A stretch of 18,378 nt of DNA from Spirogloea muscicola (GCA_009602725.1 WELB01000207.1:192846-211223), one strand, 5' to 3'. Positions 8,170 through 18,378 are shown, counted from the stretch's first letter. The notes: generated from the sequence alone by a model not told the origin. Numbers and translations: made by a program.

Positions 8170-11100
8170 ATGGCGCTGCCCGCGCCCGCCGGCAAGGCGC
8201 GCCAGGCGGCGGCGGCGGCGGAGACCTCGCGGCGGCGGCACCCGGCGGGGCCATTGCGCCGGGTGCTCCGCGACGCGGACCGCGACGACTGGCAGCTGGC
8301 GCCGCTGACGGTGCCCGACGAGGAGGACCTGGAGCCGGTGGAGCAGCGCGACTAGGACGGCAAGCTGCTGCCCTACCAGGGGGCGCCTGTCTTCCAGCTC
8401 GAGCACTCGCCGCACGTCCACAAGATCAACTGGCGCGCGCCCGACGGCATGTACGGCAAGTACGCCTTCTTCGAGCTGGACGGCGACCGCATCTTCGACG
8501 CCGCCAACGTTAGCTCGCGCCCCCATGCCTCCTCCTCCCGTTGCACTGTACCTGTGGCGGCTGCCACCACCACCTTCTTCGCCGCCGCCGCTGCCATCCG
8601 GGCAAGCTTACTCCCCACCAACGGCCTCCCAGTGACCGCATCCTCATCGGGCGCCGGCTCTGTCTTTGGCGCGCCTGGTGCAGCTGCTGGCGGGCAAGCG
8701 GCTTGCCTTCGTGGGCGACTCCCTGTCGCACCAGTTCTAGGACATGTTCATTGTGTCCCTGCAAAAGTATGAGTACGAGAGGTTCGTCACCCAGGTCGAC
8801 CGCCGATAAGCTGCTCGGACCCTTTCTTTAGTGTCTACCTTTTCCGCTATCCCCCTCTACTACTACGCTTAGCATCCCGGCCGGACCTCTCCTAAGATGA
8901 CAAGCAAGGGGCGGTATGCAAGGTCGAACGCCTTGAGTGGAAAGCAAGGTTGAAATCCTCAATTGCACTGGCCATACATTTGGGGGTGAAGGTGGGGGGT
9001 TTTGGTACTGGCTGCACCACACAGCCGAGAGATCATCTTGAGAAAGATCCGCACGCTGGCCTGGGCAGCAAGTTGAGCACACCTCCACTGTGCTTGACAA
9101 TCTTCTGACCGTGCGGCAGATACCACTGTAATGGCACATTTGAGGAAACCATGGAGGAAGCTGTCAAAAGGCTCGTGGCAATCAACTACTATGACCCTGA
9201 GAGTCGCAAGCTACTGGACAACTACTGCGACTCGTGGATTGATTTCTTCGTGCTGGGACGCCCCTTCAAGAACCTGACGTTGAGCTACTACAGGAGTGAG
9301 GGGCCTGAGCGAAAGTCCCTTTGACCGTGTGCTGGCAATGCTGATGCATCTGAGGGCATGGCGTGAAGTTGGCCCATCAAAATACCTGGCGCCGGGCATC
9401 AGAGTCTTCCTCCGCCGGTGACTTGTCAGGAGTATCTCTGCCACCCTCAAGAGTCCCGCTGCATGTCTAGTTGCTCAGTACGCATGGCGTCTGTGTGCAG
9501 CGTATCGACTTCCCCATTGACAGATGAAGGCGAGCCGCTATGTTTTGTGGCCATCCATCGTCGACTAATTTCAATGACTCTGATGTGGGCCGTCCATCTG
9601 CCCTGTCTGACGAGCAAGAAGAGAGGCTGCTCACGGTTGCAGCTCAGTGCACTCTTTTCCTGACCATGTGTTTGCCATGGGTGCAGGTTGTTGCAAATCT
9701 TGGTCTCCACTATGGGAAGGAGAAGTTGGAGTGGTACCAAGACCGATCTCACAGACCTCGGCAATCGGGTGGAAGCAATGAACAAGGTGCCAGGGAAGAT
9801 GGAACTCTTCAAGGAGACCACTCTACAGCACTTCTACAGCGCCATTGGCAGCGGGGCGTATGACCCCAAGGATGGTCAACCAGAGAAGCTCAGCACCTGT
9901 TACCCAGCCCCCAACATCCATCAGCAGGTAAGCTTAAGTCCCCAGCCCCTTGGGAAAATAGAGTGCCAAATAGGGGGCACTTGGCTGCAACTACTCAGCA
10001 ATGTCTATAGTGTGCATGCATGCATCCAACCATTAGGACCGGACAGCCTTGCCTGTCACAAAGGGTCCCTTATAACCGACATAGCATCAGGTGACCGTAA
10101 ACTGGCTAGCTTGCTGATGATTTTGGACTGAGCTTACGTGATCTCAACATTGCTGCGTGCAGCTTTGGAGGCATCACGTCATGGAGTCGATTGCTGGGCC
10201 CAGGGAAATACCCATCATGGAGGGGTTTTGGTTTCATAACATGCACAACTTCCACTTTGCCAATAATGATCCAGAAAGAATGCGTGATTGCACGTACTTT
10301 GAAATTGCTGTAGAGTGGTGGGTGCCGCTGTTTGACTCCTTGTTCAGGAGTCAAAACGCCCTTCTTCCCGTGCGCTTCCCTTGCCTGGCTGGCCCTGCAG
10401 CCGAGGTGGAGGAAGGCTCCTTGGCATTCCAAGTGCAATTGAGGAGCATCTGGGAGTCAGCACTCTGCTCCTTCCCCTCCCTACAACCCCTCCTCACCCC
10501 CTTCTCTGCGCTTGCTCAAGCACCAGACAAAGCGGCACAGGCCAGACTCGTTGCTGCAGTTGAGGATGAGCGTCGCAAGACGTTGCGAACGATGCCGGAT
10601 ATGAAGACCAATCCAAGGAGTCTGGCACGTCTCACATCGCTCGCAACGCCTGGGGCAACGGATTGGCTCACCACACACGCAATCCACAGCGCTTTCAGAA
10701 TCAGCCCTGAAGCATTCCGGACGCTTCTCCAGCTGTTCCTGGGCCTGCCCCGGCCTGCCTGATTGGAGTAACTCAGTGTGAGTGTGGCTTCCGTGCGGAG
10801 GGCGGAGACCTAGCCACCCACATGCTGCGGTGTCCCACAGGCCCTGAGGTGGTGGGCGTCCACAATCTCCTACGAGACGCCCTGGCGGGCTTGATGCGCG
10901 ACGCCGGCTACCGCGCCATCGTGGACATGAGCAATGTAATGCCCATCACCACGGATTCCCACGGACGCCATCACCGTCGCACCCTGGACATTGTGGGTGT
11001 ACAACCTGGCGGAGGACCACGAGCCTTGGTTGATGTGGTGATGACTGAAGCATACAAGAGTTCCGCTTCCACACACATTGCTGGCCACACAGTGGGAGGT

Positions 11101-11630
11101 GCTGAGCAGAGAAAGCTCCGACACTACTCTGACTACCCCGCAGCGACTACCTCCTCCCGGCCGCAATCGATACTTTCGGCTGCTTGGGTCCTCGCTTCCA
11201 TACCCTACTCGAGATTATAGCGAGTCTGGGATATGCACGACGTGAGGATATGCTTCCAGCCCAGATGGGTATGCCGGCAGCCTATCTGTCATTTCTGCGA
11301 CGTCGAGTGTTAGCTTGTCTGCAGCGAGCTCAGGCTCATGCGTTGCACCAGAAAGCTGGTCGAGCCTTAGCTGGTAGTTCAAGAGCTTGTCAATTGCCGT
11401 CCGGTATTCGAGCATCAGCTGGTGACCTCTATGTGCTGACTCGTGGTTACTGAACGGGTCAGCTTAGCAGCAGGTGACATTTATTTGTCAAATGTGCTTA
11501 CCTTCGTACTTGGCCACACATGGCCTCCCCATCTCTTAATACACACGCACTTCTCTTGTTCAGGACCCTAAGAACCTTGGGATGCAGCCGGCACTTAGTG
11601 ACTGAGGCATATTGCCAGCCCTCCATGTGA
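8170..11630 (+). pseudogene. Tandem PC-esterase (TBL-like) pseudogene, disrupted by copy d
   Basis: Exons can be aligned one-to-one with the intact gene: about 8170-8508, 8684-8805, 9120-9295, 9501-9587, 9687-9927, then 10163-10349 continued at 11566-11630. Shared intron positions mean DNA-level duplication, not retroposition. Damage: TAG in exon 1 (8353-8355); TAG in exon 2 (8738-8740) just after the GDS block VGDSLSHQF; exon 2 donor changed from GT to AT (8806-8807); indels with stops in exon 4; one extra base in exon 5 (241 nt versus 240) near 9725-9745; catalytic DCTH changed to DCTY (10295-10297); last exon split by a 1205-bp retroelement. After the insertion the C-terminal codons resume (TLRTLGC) and end in TGA at 11628-11630. 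Exon 3 is still open. The N-terminal part before ADRDDW does not resemble the intact gene and has no hydrophobic leader. Confidence 0.85.
10350..11554 (+). mobile_element. Family-D non-LTR retroelement 3' portion (copy d) in the last exon, 11-bp TSD
   Basis: CTTGTTCAGGA is duplicated at 10339-10349 and 11555-11565. Inside is the longest retroelement piece in the window. It starts with a post-reverse-transcriptase segment (SLARLTSLATPGATDWLTTH, then FRTLLQLFLGLP). Next comes a CCHC-type cluster with Cys codons at 10777, 10783 and 10831 and His at 10819. A REL-like nuclease core follows (RRTLDIVGVQ.. with Asp codons at 10987 and 11032, ALVDVVMTEAY). The C-terminal block MGMPAAYLSFLRRRVLACLQ ends DLYVLTRGY at 11453, and the 3' UTR ends at AATACACACGCACTTCT. 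Frameshifts lie near 10740-10755 and 11185. Family knowledge: this order of C/H cluster then PD-(D/E)XK is typical of REL-bearing non-LTR elements, and 5' truncation plus TSD fits target-primed reverse transcription. The palm domain is absent, so the copy is not autonomous. Confidence 0.75.
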
Positions 11631-11679
11631 CGAGCACTGCTAGTGCCCTTATTTTATCGTGTGGCTTTAGCCAGCCATC

Positions 11680-12300
11680 CAAGCCTATAGTTTGTGCCTT
11701 TCAGGTGCGCTGAGTAGGCATCCTCCCGTACTGTACATTCTTGAGAACCCTTGTCGTAGTTGAGCTTATCGTTTCTGAGGGCCTGCCGGAGGGACTGGCC
11801 TCTCACAAACCCCACTCGGACAGATCTGCACTTAACCACTGATGAAGCATCCAACGCAGTAAAGTCCAACGTAGCTAGCAGCACGTTTTCAAGGTTGCTC
11901 TTCAGAGTCATTGGTGTTCTGCCACGTGGTAACAACCTTGCTCGCTGCATGCGTGCTGGTGTTGATGTAGAGGAGGTACTTGTATCCAGAAGCTGGACCG
12001 AAGTACGAATGCGGACTGGAAGCGCCTCGTAAGCACAGCTTGACCTCAAACAGGGAGTAGCTTTGAAGTAAGACGACTTCCTTTGTTAGGACAATGACAG
12101 GACCACAGAGGTCCGTGTGTTTTGTTATGGTTGAAGCCTCGACAGAAAGCAGTGTGTCGATGCAATGCAGCATCCCTGCTTCTTCTGATCTGGCTACCTC
12201 TACCTGGATGATTGTAAGCTGCTGCTGGCATGCTCTACCTACTTCAATGCTTGAAGTGGTGAGCTCCAGGTTACCATGTGCCAAATCACATAAACGTCGT
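11680..12300 (-). mobile_element. Decayed Ty1/copia-like gag-pre-integrase and integrase remnant (tentative)
   Basis: On the minus strand LCDLAHGNLELTTSS (from about 12293) resembles the gag-pre-integrase HGNL region. HTDLCGP (about 12119-12099) resembles the start of the copia integrase core, followed by SGYKYLLYI (near 11990) where the core usually has a GYKYFL-type strand. After a frameshift, ALRNDKLNYDKGS (near 11782) resembles the LRxDNGxE block, but its acidic residues have changed. No LTR, reverse transcriptase or protease was seen. The match is by eye and could be wrong. Confidence 0.4.
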
Positions 12301-12400
12301 GGTATACGGGCGGGCCCGCTGGGTATCACCCACAGCACATGTGGAGACGAACGTGAGAATGGCCACATGTGACCGCGTCGAAGATCATGTGGAAATTGAA

Positions 12401-12459
12401 GAGAAGTGGCACTCCCAAAAGGGGGCAAGGGCTGCAAAAAGCCAGCCCATTGACAAAGG
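12401..12459 (-). repeat. Family-A stem-loop repeat
   Basis: GAGAAGTGGCACTCCCAAAA, GGGGGCAAGGGCTGC, AAAAAGCCAGCCCA and TTGACAAAG follow the same order as the unit at 4605-4677 read in reverse. It is about 7 kb away from that cluster, showing that the repeat is dispersed. No clean TSD was found. Confidence 0.55.
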
Positions 12460-13154
12460 TTTGGAATTTTGGATGACTGGCCACCTGGAAGCATCTCAGG
12501 ACCTGAAGAGACCTTCCATATACAGGACATTACACAGCGATAGACTGCGCCGGACCCGCACATGGGCCGGCTTAAGTCTTGCCAGGCGCCACCACGTGGA
12601 CGCTAACATAGGCTATGATGCTATTGTCGGACGAGGTTGACGGCCTTGAGCGCGGGGAGAATGTGCATGATTTGCCCGCGCCACGGCTTGATTTGATTGA
12701 GCCATTCGTGGTAAAACCATCAGTGGTAGACAGTCAATGTAGACCGTTAAGGGCCGCGGATGGGCTCGTGACAGGCTGTTTGCGGGAGACTGTCAGTAAC
12801 CATTCTGTTGTGGAGGTTCTTGTAGCCCGGAGGGCTAGGAGGGCTATACAGTGAATATGGAGATAGGGGGGGGCAGAAGGGGTTCCTTAACCACACCTGG
12901 GCACCTTTTGGCACAGTTGCTCATGTGCCGCTAGACCCCATCCACTGACTGCTGCAACTATTCCTGCAATGCCGCTGCACGCCTGGGCCTGGTGATCTGG
13001 TCATCCTCCTCACATTGTATCTCAGACACAAGCAGACCTTATGACAAGCAGCAGTCAGGGTTAAAAGATAGGCGACCAATTTCTCAACCAATTTGTGGTA
13101 GCTACTTCTGTACAGACGTGTGTGGTGCTTTCTAGCCCCCTAGAACCATGTCCC
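12460..13154. other. No recognisable gene
   Basis: Only short, unconvincing open frames are present. I see no family motif, RNA gene or repeat beyond a short G-run near 12866. Confidence 0.4.
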
Positions 13155-13211
13155 TTCCTTTTAGTCTGGCCTCTCACAGCCACTGCCCCTTTGACAGAGC
13201 TTCTTTCAATC
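13155..13211 (+). repeat. Degenerate family-A stem-loop repeat
   Basis: Plus-sense TCTGGCCTCTCACAGCCACT, GCCCCTTTGACAGAGCTTC and TTTC mirror the unit at 3441-3525, with which it shares the TGGCTGTGAGAGGCCAG core in reverse complement. Confidence 0.45.
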
Positions 13212-14263
13212 GAAGAGCTTACAAATATGCACTGAAGGGGCAAGACCCCAGCGTTTCAGTATCGGCATGTTGGCCAAGCCCAGCAAGTATAGTATATCTG
13301 TACGAGCAAAGCTCTTCTGAAGCAGTGACCCCAATTCAACAACTACTTTTCTCTACATTTAGCATAGCAGCAGCCAACTTCACGAAGGTGATCACTTTCC
13401 ACTGCTGCATTTGGAAATTGATGGCCAGTTCACCTTCCCTGAACGCTAGCCTAAGTAGTCATCACTACTGGCCATCTAAAGAGAATGTGCAGACACACGG
13501 CTTGCTGTTAGCCGTGCATCAAGATAAGCAGTCGTGTTACTTTCATCCTGCAAGGGCGCGACTCTGCACAATAGAGCAAGAGGACAAGAGGCCCGAGCTG
13601 CAAGTGGAGTAGCACCACCCAGTACCACAGCTGCACTTTAGGGAGTAAGGACGCACGCTCGCATGCGAGTGAGAGAGAGTAGAAATACATTGGGCCTTCA
13701 GATTCAAATATTCATGTTCTTACTCTCATGCAAGAGGTGAGCCACCGATTGATCTTCAAGCGAAATTCACAAAGACCGATACAATTTAGTGATGCTGCTG
13801 CATGTCAATAGGGCAATACTTGGGCAAGAATCTCAATTGCCGGATTGGCAATGTAATGAAGCAGGAAATGGCTTGAAGCAGGAAATGGCTTAAAAATGTT
13901 AGATAACGAACTACTGTCTGCACAGTTGTGGACCAGAAATGGCATCGTTTTAGCAATTGCTACAACAGATGCATATGAAGATGCAAACAAATCAAAGAAT
14001 GTGAATCATCTGCCTGTGAACGTGGGTAGAGGCCAAGTAACCCATGTTCCAAGCTCTTGCCTTGAAGGTTTGCCTGTGCTAGGAAGGAAAAAGGGGAATA
14101 CACAACGCAGTATGTGGCAAACAAGTGCATCCGACATACAAACAGCAGGGTAGACAAGGTGACTAAACCCTGCCCGAAGAGCGATCGCAAGTGATTGTTG
14201 TAATACGGGAGGTCAGCAATCACTCATTGTGCATATTGTAGTTGTGACAAGCAGTCTACTTTC
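13212..14263. other. Intergenic region and presumed 3' UTR of the MscS-like gene
   Basis: This AT-richer DNA has no supported coding exon on either strand. The part next to 14263 is the likely 3' UTR of the minus-strand channel gene. GAAGCAGGAAATGGCTT is directly repeated at 13858-13891, a small local duplication. Confidence 0.45.
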
Positions 14264-17200
14264 TCAACACACTACGCCGGGTTGATTGGGACGAGGAGGA
14301 CCAAGAGGAGGAGGAAGGGCATTGCCGTCTGCATCCAGCAGGCGGATGCCGGACTGGGGTAGGTCGAAGCAGTATATCTTAAGCTCGGTCATGGTGTCCC
14401 GCAAGAAAGTCATGAGCTCAGAACGTCGAGCATAGCGGGCTGATGCATCGTGATGGTTGGCGGTGTGGCAGAACCAGAGGCTGAGCTTCAGCTTGTCCAT
14501 ATCGACCAGGTTCTGGTAGACCAACACAGGAGCGGGGTGGAAAGATCCACGGTGTGCCTCAAAGTATCTGAAGTGAGATCAAGTCCAGACATCAAGTCCA
14601 TCAATCGAGGCCCTTGTCATGGCAGGCTCCCTTTGCTCTTGTAGCCACATGCAGGCATGACTGTGAGAAGGGACAATGTTGATGGGGCAAGGGAAGATGT
14701 GCGCCAGCCCGCACATGTAGTGAATGATGCACCAAGTGCTCAATAATAGTGCTGCAATCATCAGAACATACCCATTGATACGGTTTTTGAGCTCCGCAAT
14801 CACAGTGGTGGCTGTCGATGCGGCCACAGTGAAGTCAAACGAATCGCCCTGGTCAGGACTGCGGTAGTAATTGTAGATGGGTTTGGTCGACAATGCCGAA
14901 TTGGGTATCCAAACCTTGGAGTTGTCGCTGGACAAGAAGACTGTGGTCAACACATTCATCTCTTCGACCACAAACTGCACGCGCAGCAGATAAAGAGGAG
15001 GTCAGGAGAGGAGCTACACTGGCAGAGAGGGGTGTGGAGAGAGGGTTGTGAACAGCAAGCCACCAACAAGAAGTCAGACGGCCTCTCATGTAAAGCTTCA
15101 AGTACTGAGCATGCACTGAGGATGATGACGGAGAGCAGGGTGCCCCTGCCTTCATACCTCCTTGTCATCAATGATGCAGCGGTCGCCAATGTCAAAGGGG
15201 TGCATGACGAACAAGAAGACGCAAGCCTCGAACACTGTCTTGGCCATGTTGCCAAAGATGAAGACCACCAGCAGGAGTTGTGAGGAGACGAGCACCAGGA
15301 GGTGAGTGGTGGCAATGCCCAGTCGTAACATCCAGATGATTAGGATAAGTATCCATGTTACAACGTTGAGAATGCCATTCAACTTCTTCACTGCTGTGCG
15401 CGAGTCGGAGAGCGACAGAGCCAGGGCCTTGCGCTCTCGGTAAACTCCCACCTGTGGAACAAGAAGCGGGGAAGTCATGATCGCAAAGCAATTGCAATGT
15501 GCTTCAACCAGCTCCAAGCACTAGCAGCCTGTTATCAAAGCACTTCTTGATGTTGTCGGTGAAAGCAGCAGAGATGCATTACCACCCATTTCTTGAGGGT
15601 CTTCCTCGTGATGGCCCCAGTGTCCATGGCTCCTTCGAAAAGGGACCACGCTCGAACAAGCTCCTCACCATCCAGGAAGCGAGCAAAGTCATCCTCGGTG
15701 ATGTTCCTGCGGTGCCATTGAGCACATCAGACAGACATGGTCAGTGCTGTCAAGATGCAGCAAAAGTGGCCCTACTTGCATAATCACATCTGCACGAGCT
15801 GCCGCCAACCACAGTGAAGTTTCATGGTAACACTGAGTGATAGGTATTTCAGAGACTTGTAATACAAGTAGGATTCTTTCGGCTTCATGAGATGCGGCTG
15901 TGCCTCTTAGCGTACCTGGCACCAGGCTTGGCCACATTGGCAAAGATTGTCCTTGCTGCACTTTTGGCTTCCAACTCGGAGCGAATGCTAGAGTCCTTGG
16001 TGTCATCGTCCTCCTGTGCAGCGGCCACCGCTGTGTCCAGCGTAGTAGGCAGTGTGCCGCCAGCTGCAGCTGTGGACACCGTCACTCCTTGTGTGTGCAC
16101 CCAGCGCATCATGCGGCGCATGTTGAAGGCGCTCACATTGTCCGGCCGCATGCGCTGCACCTTCTTCATAGGGATTTCGCGACCCCGCATCTTGCCATCC
16201 ACCAGCAAGCCGCTGCGCCTCCCGCTTGCGCCTGCAGCTCCCCTGGAGGCTCCCAGCAAGCCTCCGCTGACAAGCCGTCCCTCATCTGTCGCCCTTTTTG
16301 GAGCTTCCCCTACAAAAGGTTGAGTAGTGACAACGATGAGAGCCCTGCTGTGTACACAGCAGCAGGCACCAAGCATCCATGTCGGGGTTCTGCACCCTGA
16401 CAATAGTCATCCTTTCTTTCATCGTGCTCCTTTTTCACTTCAGCAATAAAAACACTTGGACAGGAGACAACCATGACGAGTCTAGTAATGCACTAGGATA
16501 CCTGACCTGCCCAAGTCTGTCCCAGAGGAGGCCTTTGACAGGGAGCAGTTTTTGAGGCTACCTTGACCGAATGGAAAGTCCTCGTACTCAAACATGGGCT
16601 GGTCCTCATCCTCGTAGATTGGAGGCCCAGACAGGGCCTCAAGGACATGCTGTGCAAAGAGGCCTTCTTGGATGCGCTCGAAGAAGTTGCGGACGTGGAA
16701 GCGGCTGGCCATGACTTTCACAGCGAGGGTCTTGATGAGGATGATTGATGCAGCGATGAAGAGGCAGTCCAGAATCTGTGCGTGCGACACGGAGCGGATC
16801 AGCGCTACACGAGCTGGTGTTATACAGCGTCACTGGCGCTTGGCAAAGTTAGGTGATGGGGGGGCCTCTGCGATGGCCCTTCATCAAGATCCCATTGGGG
16901 GGGTGGTGAATGGGGAAGAGGGGGCCTAGAGGCTCCTCTTGGTGCGACATGCCAGACCTTGGAGATGACGTTGAGCGCATCCTTCTCCACTTTGGTGCGC
17001 TCAGCCCTGGGGTCAAGGATGAGGTGCCAGGCCAGCAGGACGAAGCCGAGCCACACAGTGTTCTGCACGCTCGAGCGCAGGCCGTAGACAAAGTAGAGCA
17101 CGCGCTTGCGCATGAGGTAGTTGCGTTCGATGATCCACACGGCGATCTGCATGACCCAGCCGGAGATGAGGCGACCGCAGAAGATGACGAGGCCGAGGAT

Positions 17201-18378
17201 GAACCACTTCCACGGCGGGATGGTCAGCCACTGGTCCTCGCGGATGCTCGGGAAGACGAGCGTGACCACGAATGCGGCGATGAGCATCAGCAGGACGATC
17301 CACTGCACCACCACCCAGAACGTCCACCCGTCCGGCTGCAGCCGCCCGAACCCCGCTGGCAAGTCCTCGCTCTCGGCGAGCGTCTCGTCGTCGCCCTCGT
17401 CCTCCTCGACCGTCTTGTCCAGCTGGCCAGACCTGCGCCCGGCCTCCTTGCCCTTGGGGGACGACCGGACGCTGCCGCCGACGGCGCCGCTGGCACCGCG
17501 CACGGAGCGGCTGCCGTGCTCCCGACCCGAGGCGAGGCGCTGCAGCTGGCCGGAGCGCTTGAGCTCGAAGGGGTGGGGGTCGTCCATGCGCGAGCGCGCA
17601 TTGGTGGTGCCCAGGCGCGTGAGGTGCGCCTGCCGCGCCTTGGCCCAGCCCGTGGACGCGGCGGCCAGCGGCACCTCCCCCTCCTCCTCCGTCTCGTTCC
17701 CGGGCTTGCGGCGCTTGCGCAGCCCCGCGACCAGCCCGTCCCACGGGCTCTTCTTCTCCCTCTTCTTCTCGCCGGCCGGCGCCGGGCTGCCCGGCTGCTG
17801 CTCGCTGCCCCGGCCCACATGGATGCGGTGCTCCCTGCAAGGCAGCGCTCCGTGAGAGAGAGAGGGCGCGCTCGCCCAGCGTGCGGCTGGCAGAGGCTGG
17901 GGCGTGGCGCCGCAGAGGGCCTCGACAGGCCCCCACCACGCCGCCGCCAACGCCAGAGCAGCTGCCGGGCGAAGCAGGCGAGAGAGGAGCTCTGGCAGCG
18001 CGGATCTCACCTGGGTGACTCGCCCACGGCGCCGCTGCTGCCGAGGGTGCGCGAATGCTGCTGCGGCACAGGCGGCGGCGGATGCGCGGCTGCGCGGGGG
18101 TGGGTCTTGGGGCGGGCGGGGGGCCCCAGGTCGGGGAGGTGGGAGAGGTCGGCGACGGCGCCGTCGTCCAGGTGGCGCTCGCCGCGCTCGCGCTGCTGCT
18201 GCAGGAAGCGGCTGATGAGGCGGTTGGCGGGGTTGTCGTCCGGCGGCGAGGGCGGCGCGGCGCCGCCCTCCGGGTGCGGCGCCAGGCGCCCCACTGCGGC
18301 GCCCGCCTCGGGCAGCTGGTCGTACGACACGCTGCCGCGCAGGCGCGCCGTCTCGCTCTCGTCCGACGAGTCCGACTC
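14264..18378 (-). CDS. MscS-like mechanosensitive channel (plant MSL10-type), eight exons, 5' partial
   Basis: Minus-strand exons: 18378-18011, 17834-16958, about 16804-16502, 16309-15916, 15706-15583, 15451-15158, 14974-14772 and 14567-14264 (stop TGA 14266-14264), about 955 residues in the window. The acidic N-terminus (ESDSSDESETARLR) extends beyond the window. Transmembrane helices: three in exon 2 (about 17320-17252, 17209-17129, 17065-17014), one in exon 3 (ILDCLFIAASIILIK), and two in exon 6 including the pore-lining GNMAKTVFEACVFLFVMHPF. Exon 3 has NFFERIQEGLFAQHVLEALS. Exon 5 has the linker FARFLDGEELVRAWSLFEGA. Exons 6-7 have HPFDIGDRC and VEEMNVLTTVF followed by STKPIYNYYRSP, all hallmarks of class II plant MSL proteins. 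Family knowledge: these are tension-gated anion-preferring channels of the plasma or internal membranes. All junctions fit except exon 2 to exon 3, where the only good donor (16957) is phase 0 and the candidate acceptors (exon start 16804 or 16813) are phase 1. The gene is convergent with the PC-esterase pair. Confidence 0.85.

Noticed and set aside
12094-12372. Plus-strand open frames in the 12-kb region as genes
   Set aside because: They are short, lack recognisable motifs and overlap the antisense integrase-like remnant.
17013-17939. 308-codon minus-strand open frame rich in Arg, Gly and Ala
   Set aside because: It is an alternative frame of exon 2 of the MscS-like gene, open only because of high GC content.

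Overview
The window looks like nuclear DNA of a green alga (Viridiplantae, probably a chlorophyte). Genes are split by short GT..AG introns of about 130-235 bp, coding exons are GC-rich, and both recognisable genes have plant/algal relatives. No rRNA, tRNA, CRISPR or bacterial operon signal was seen. The organism call is an inference from gene content and intron structure.

Layout. (1) 2-2407, plus: the body of a PC-esterase (TBL/PMR5/Cas1p-like SGNH) acyl-transferase or esterase gene. Six exons can be joined in frame; the 5' end lies outside the window. (2) 2408-8012: gene-poor DNA packed with short hairpin repeats and 3'-anchored, 5'-truncated retroelement copies inserted into one another. 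(3) 8170-11630, plus: a second tandem copy of the PC-esterase gene. It keeps the introns but is dead: in-frame stops, a lost splice donor, frameshifts, a lost catalytic His, and a last exon split by a 1.2-kb retroelement insertion with an 11-bp target-site duplication (TSD). (4) 11631-14263: intergenic, with a decayed Ty1/copia-like integrase remnant on the minus strand and two more hairpin repeats. (5) 14264-18378, minus: a plant-type MscS-like (MSL10-type) mechanosensitive channel gene of eight visible exons, 5' partial.

The most interesting content is the mobile DNA. Two related families of apparent non-LTR retrotransposons can be separated; both carry a C-terminal restriction-endonuclease-like (REL) domain. 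Family A ends in a conserved 3' stem-loop (GGGCTGG-loop-CCAGCCC) followed by a pyrimidine-rich terminus. Family D has a different 3' UTR ending near AATACACACGCACTTCT. Their boundaries can be read directly: copy d (10350-11554) has an 11-bp TSD, copy c (7127-7971) a 10-bp TSD, copy a (4750-5399) a 5-bp TSD, a 65-bp stem-loop-only copy (6978-7042) a perfect 13-bp TSD, and a 252-bp copy nested in copy c (7351-7602) a 6-bp TSD. The last has its upstream half inverted exactly in place, the structure expected from twin priming. Copy c sits inside an older family-A stem-loop and itself received a family-A insertion, while copy a sits inside an older family-D tail, so each family has inserted into the other. 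The family names A and D, and the idea that the stem-loop is the 3' recognition signal, are my own inferences.
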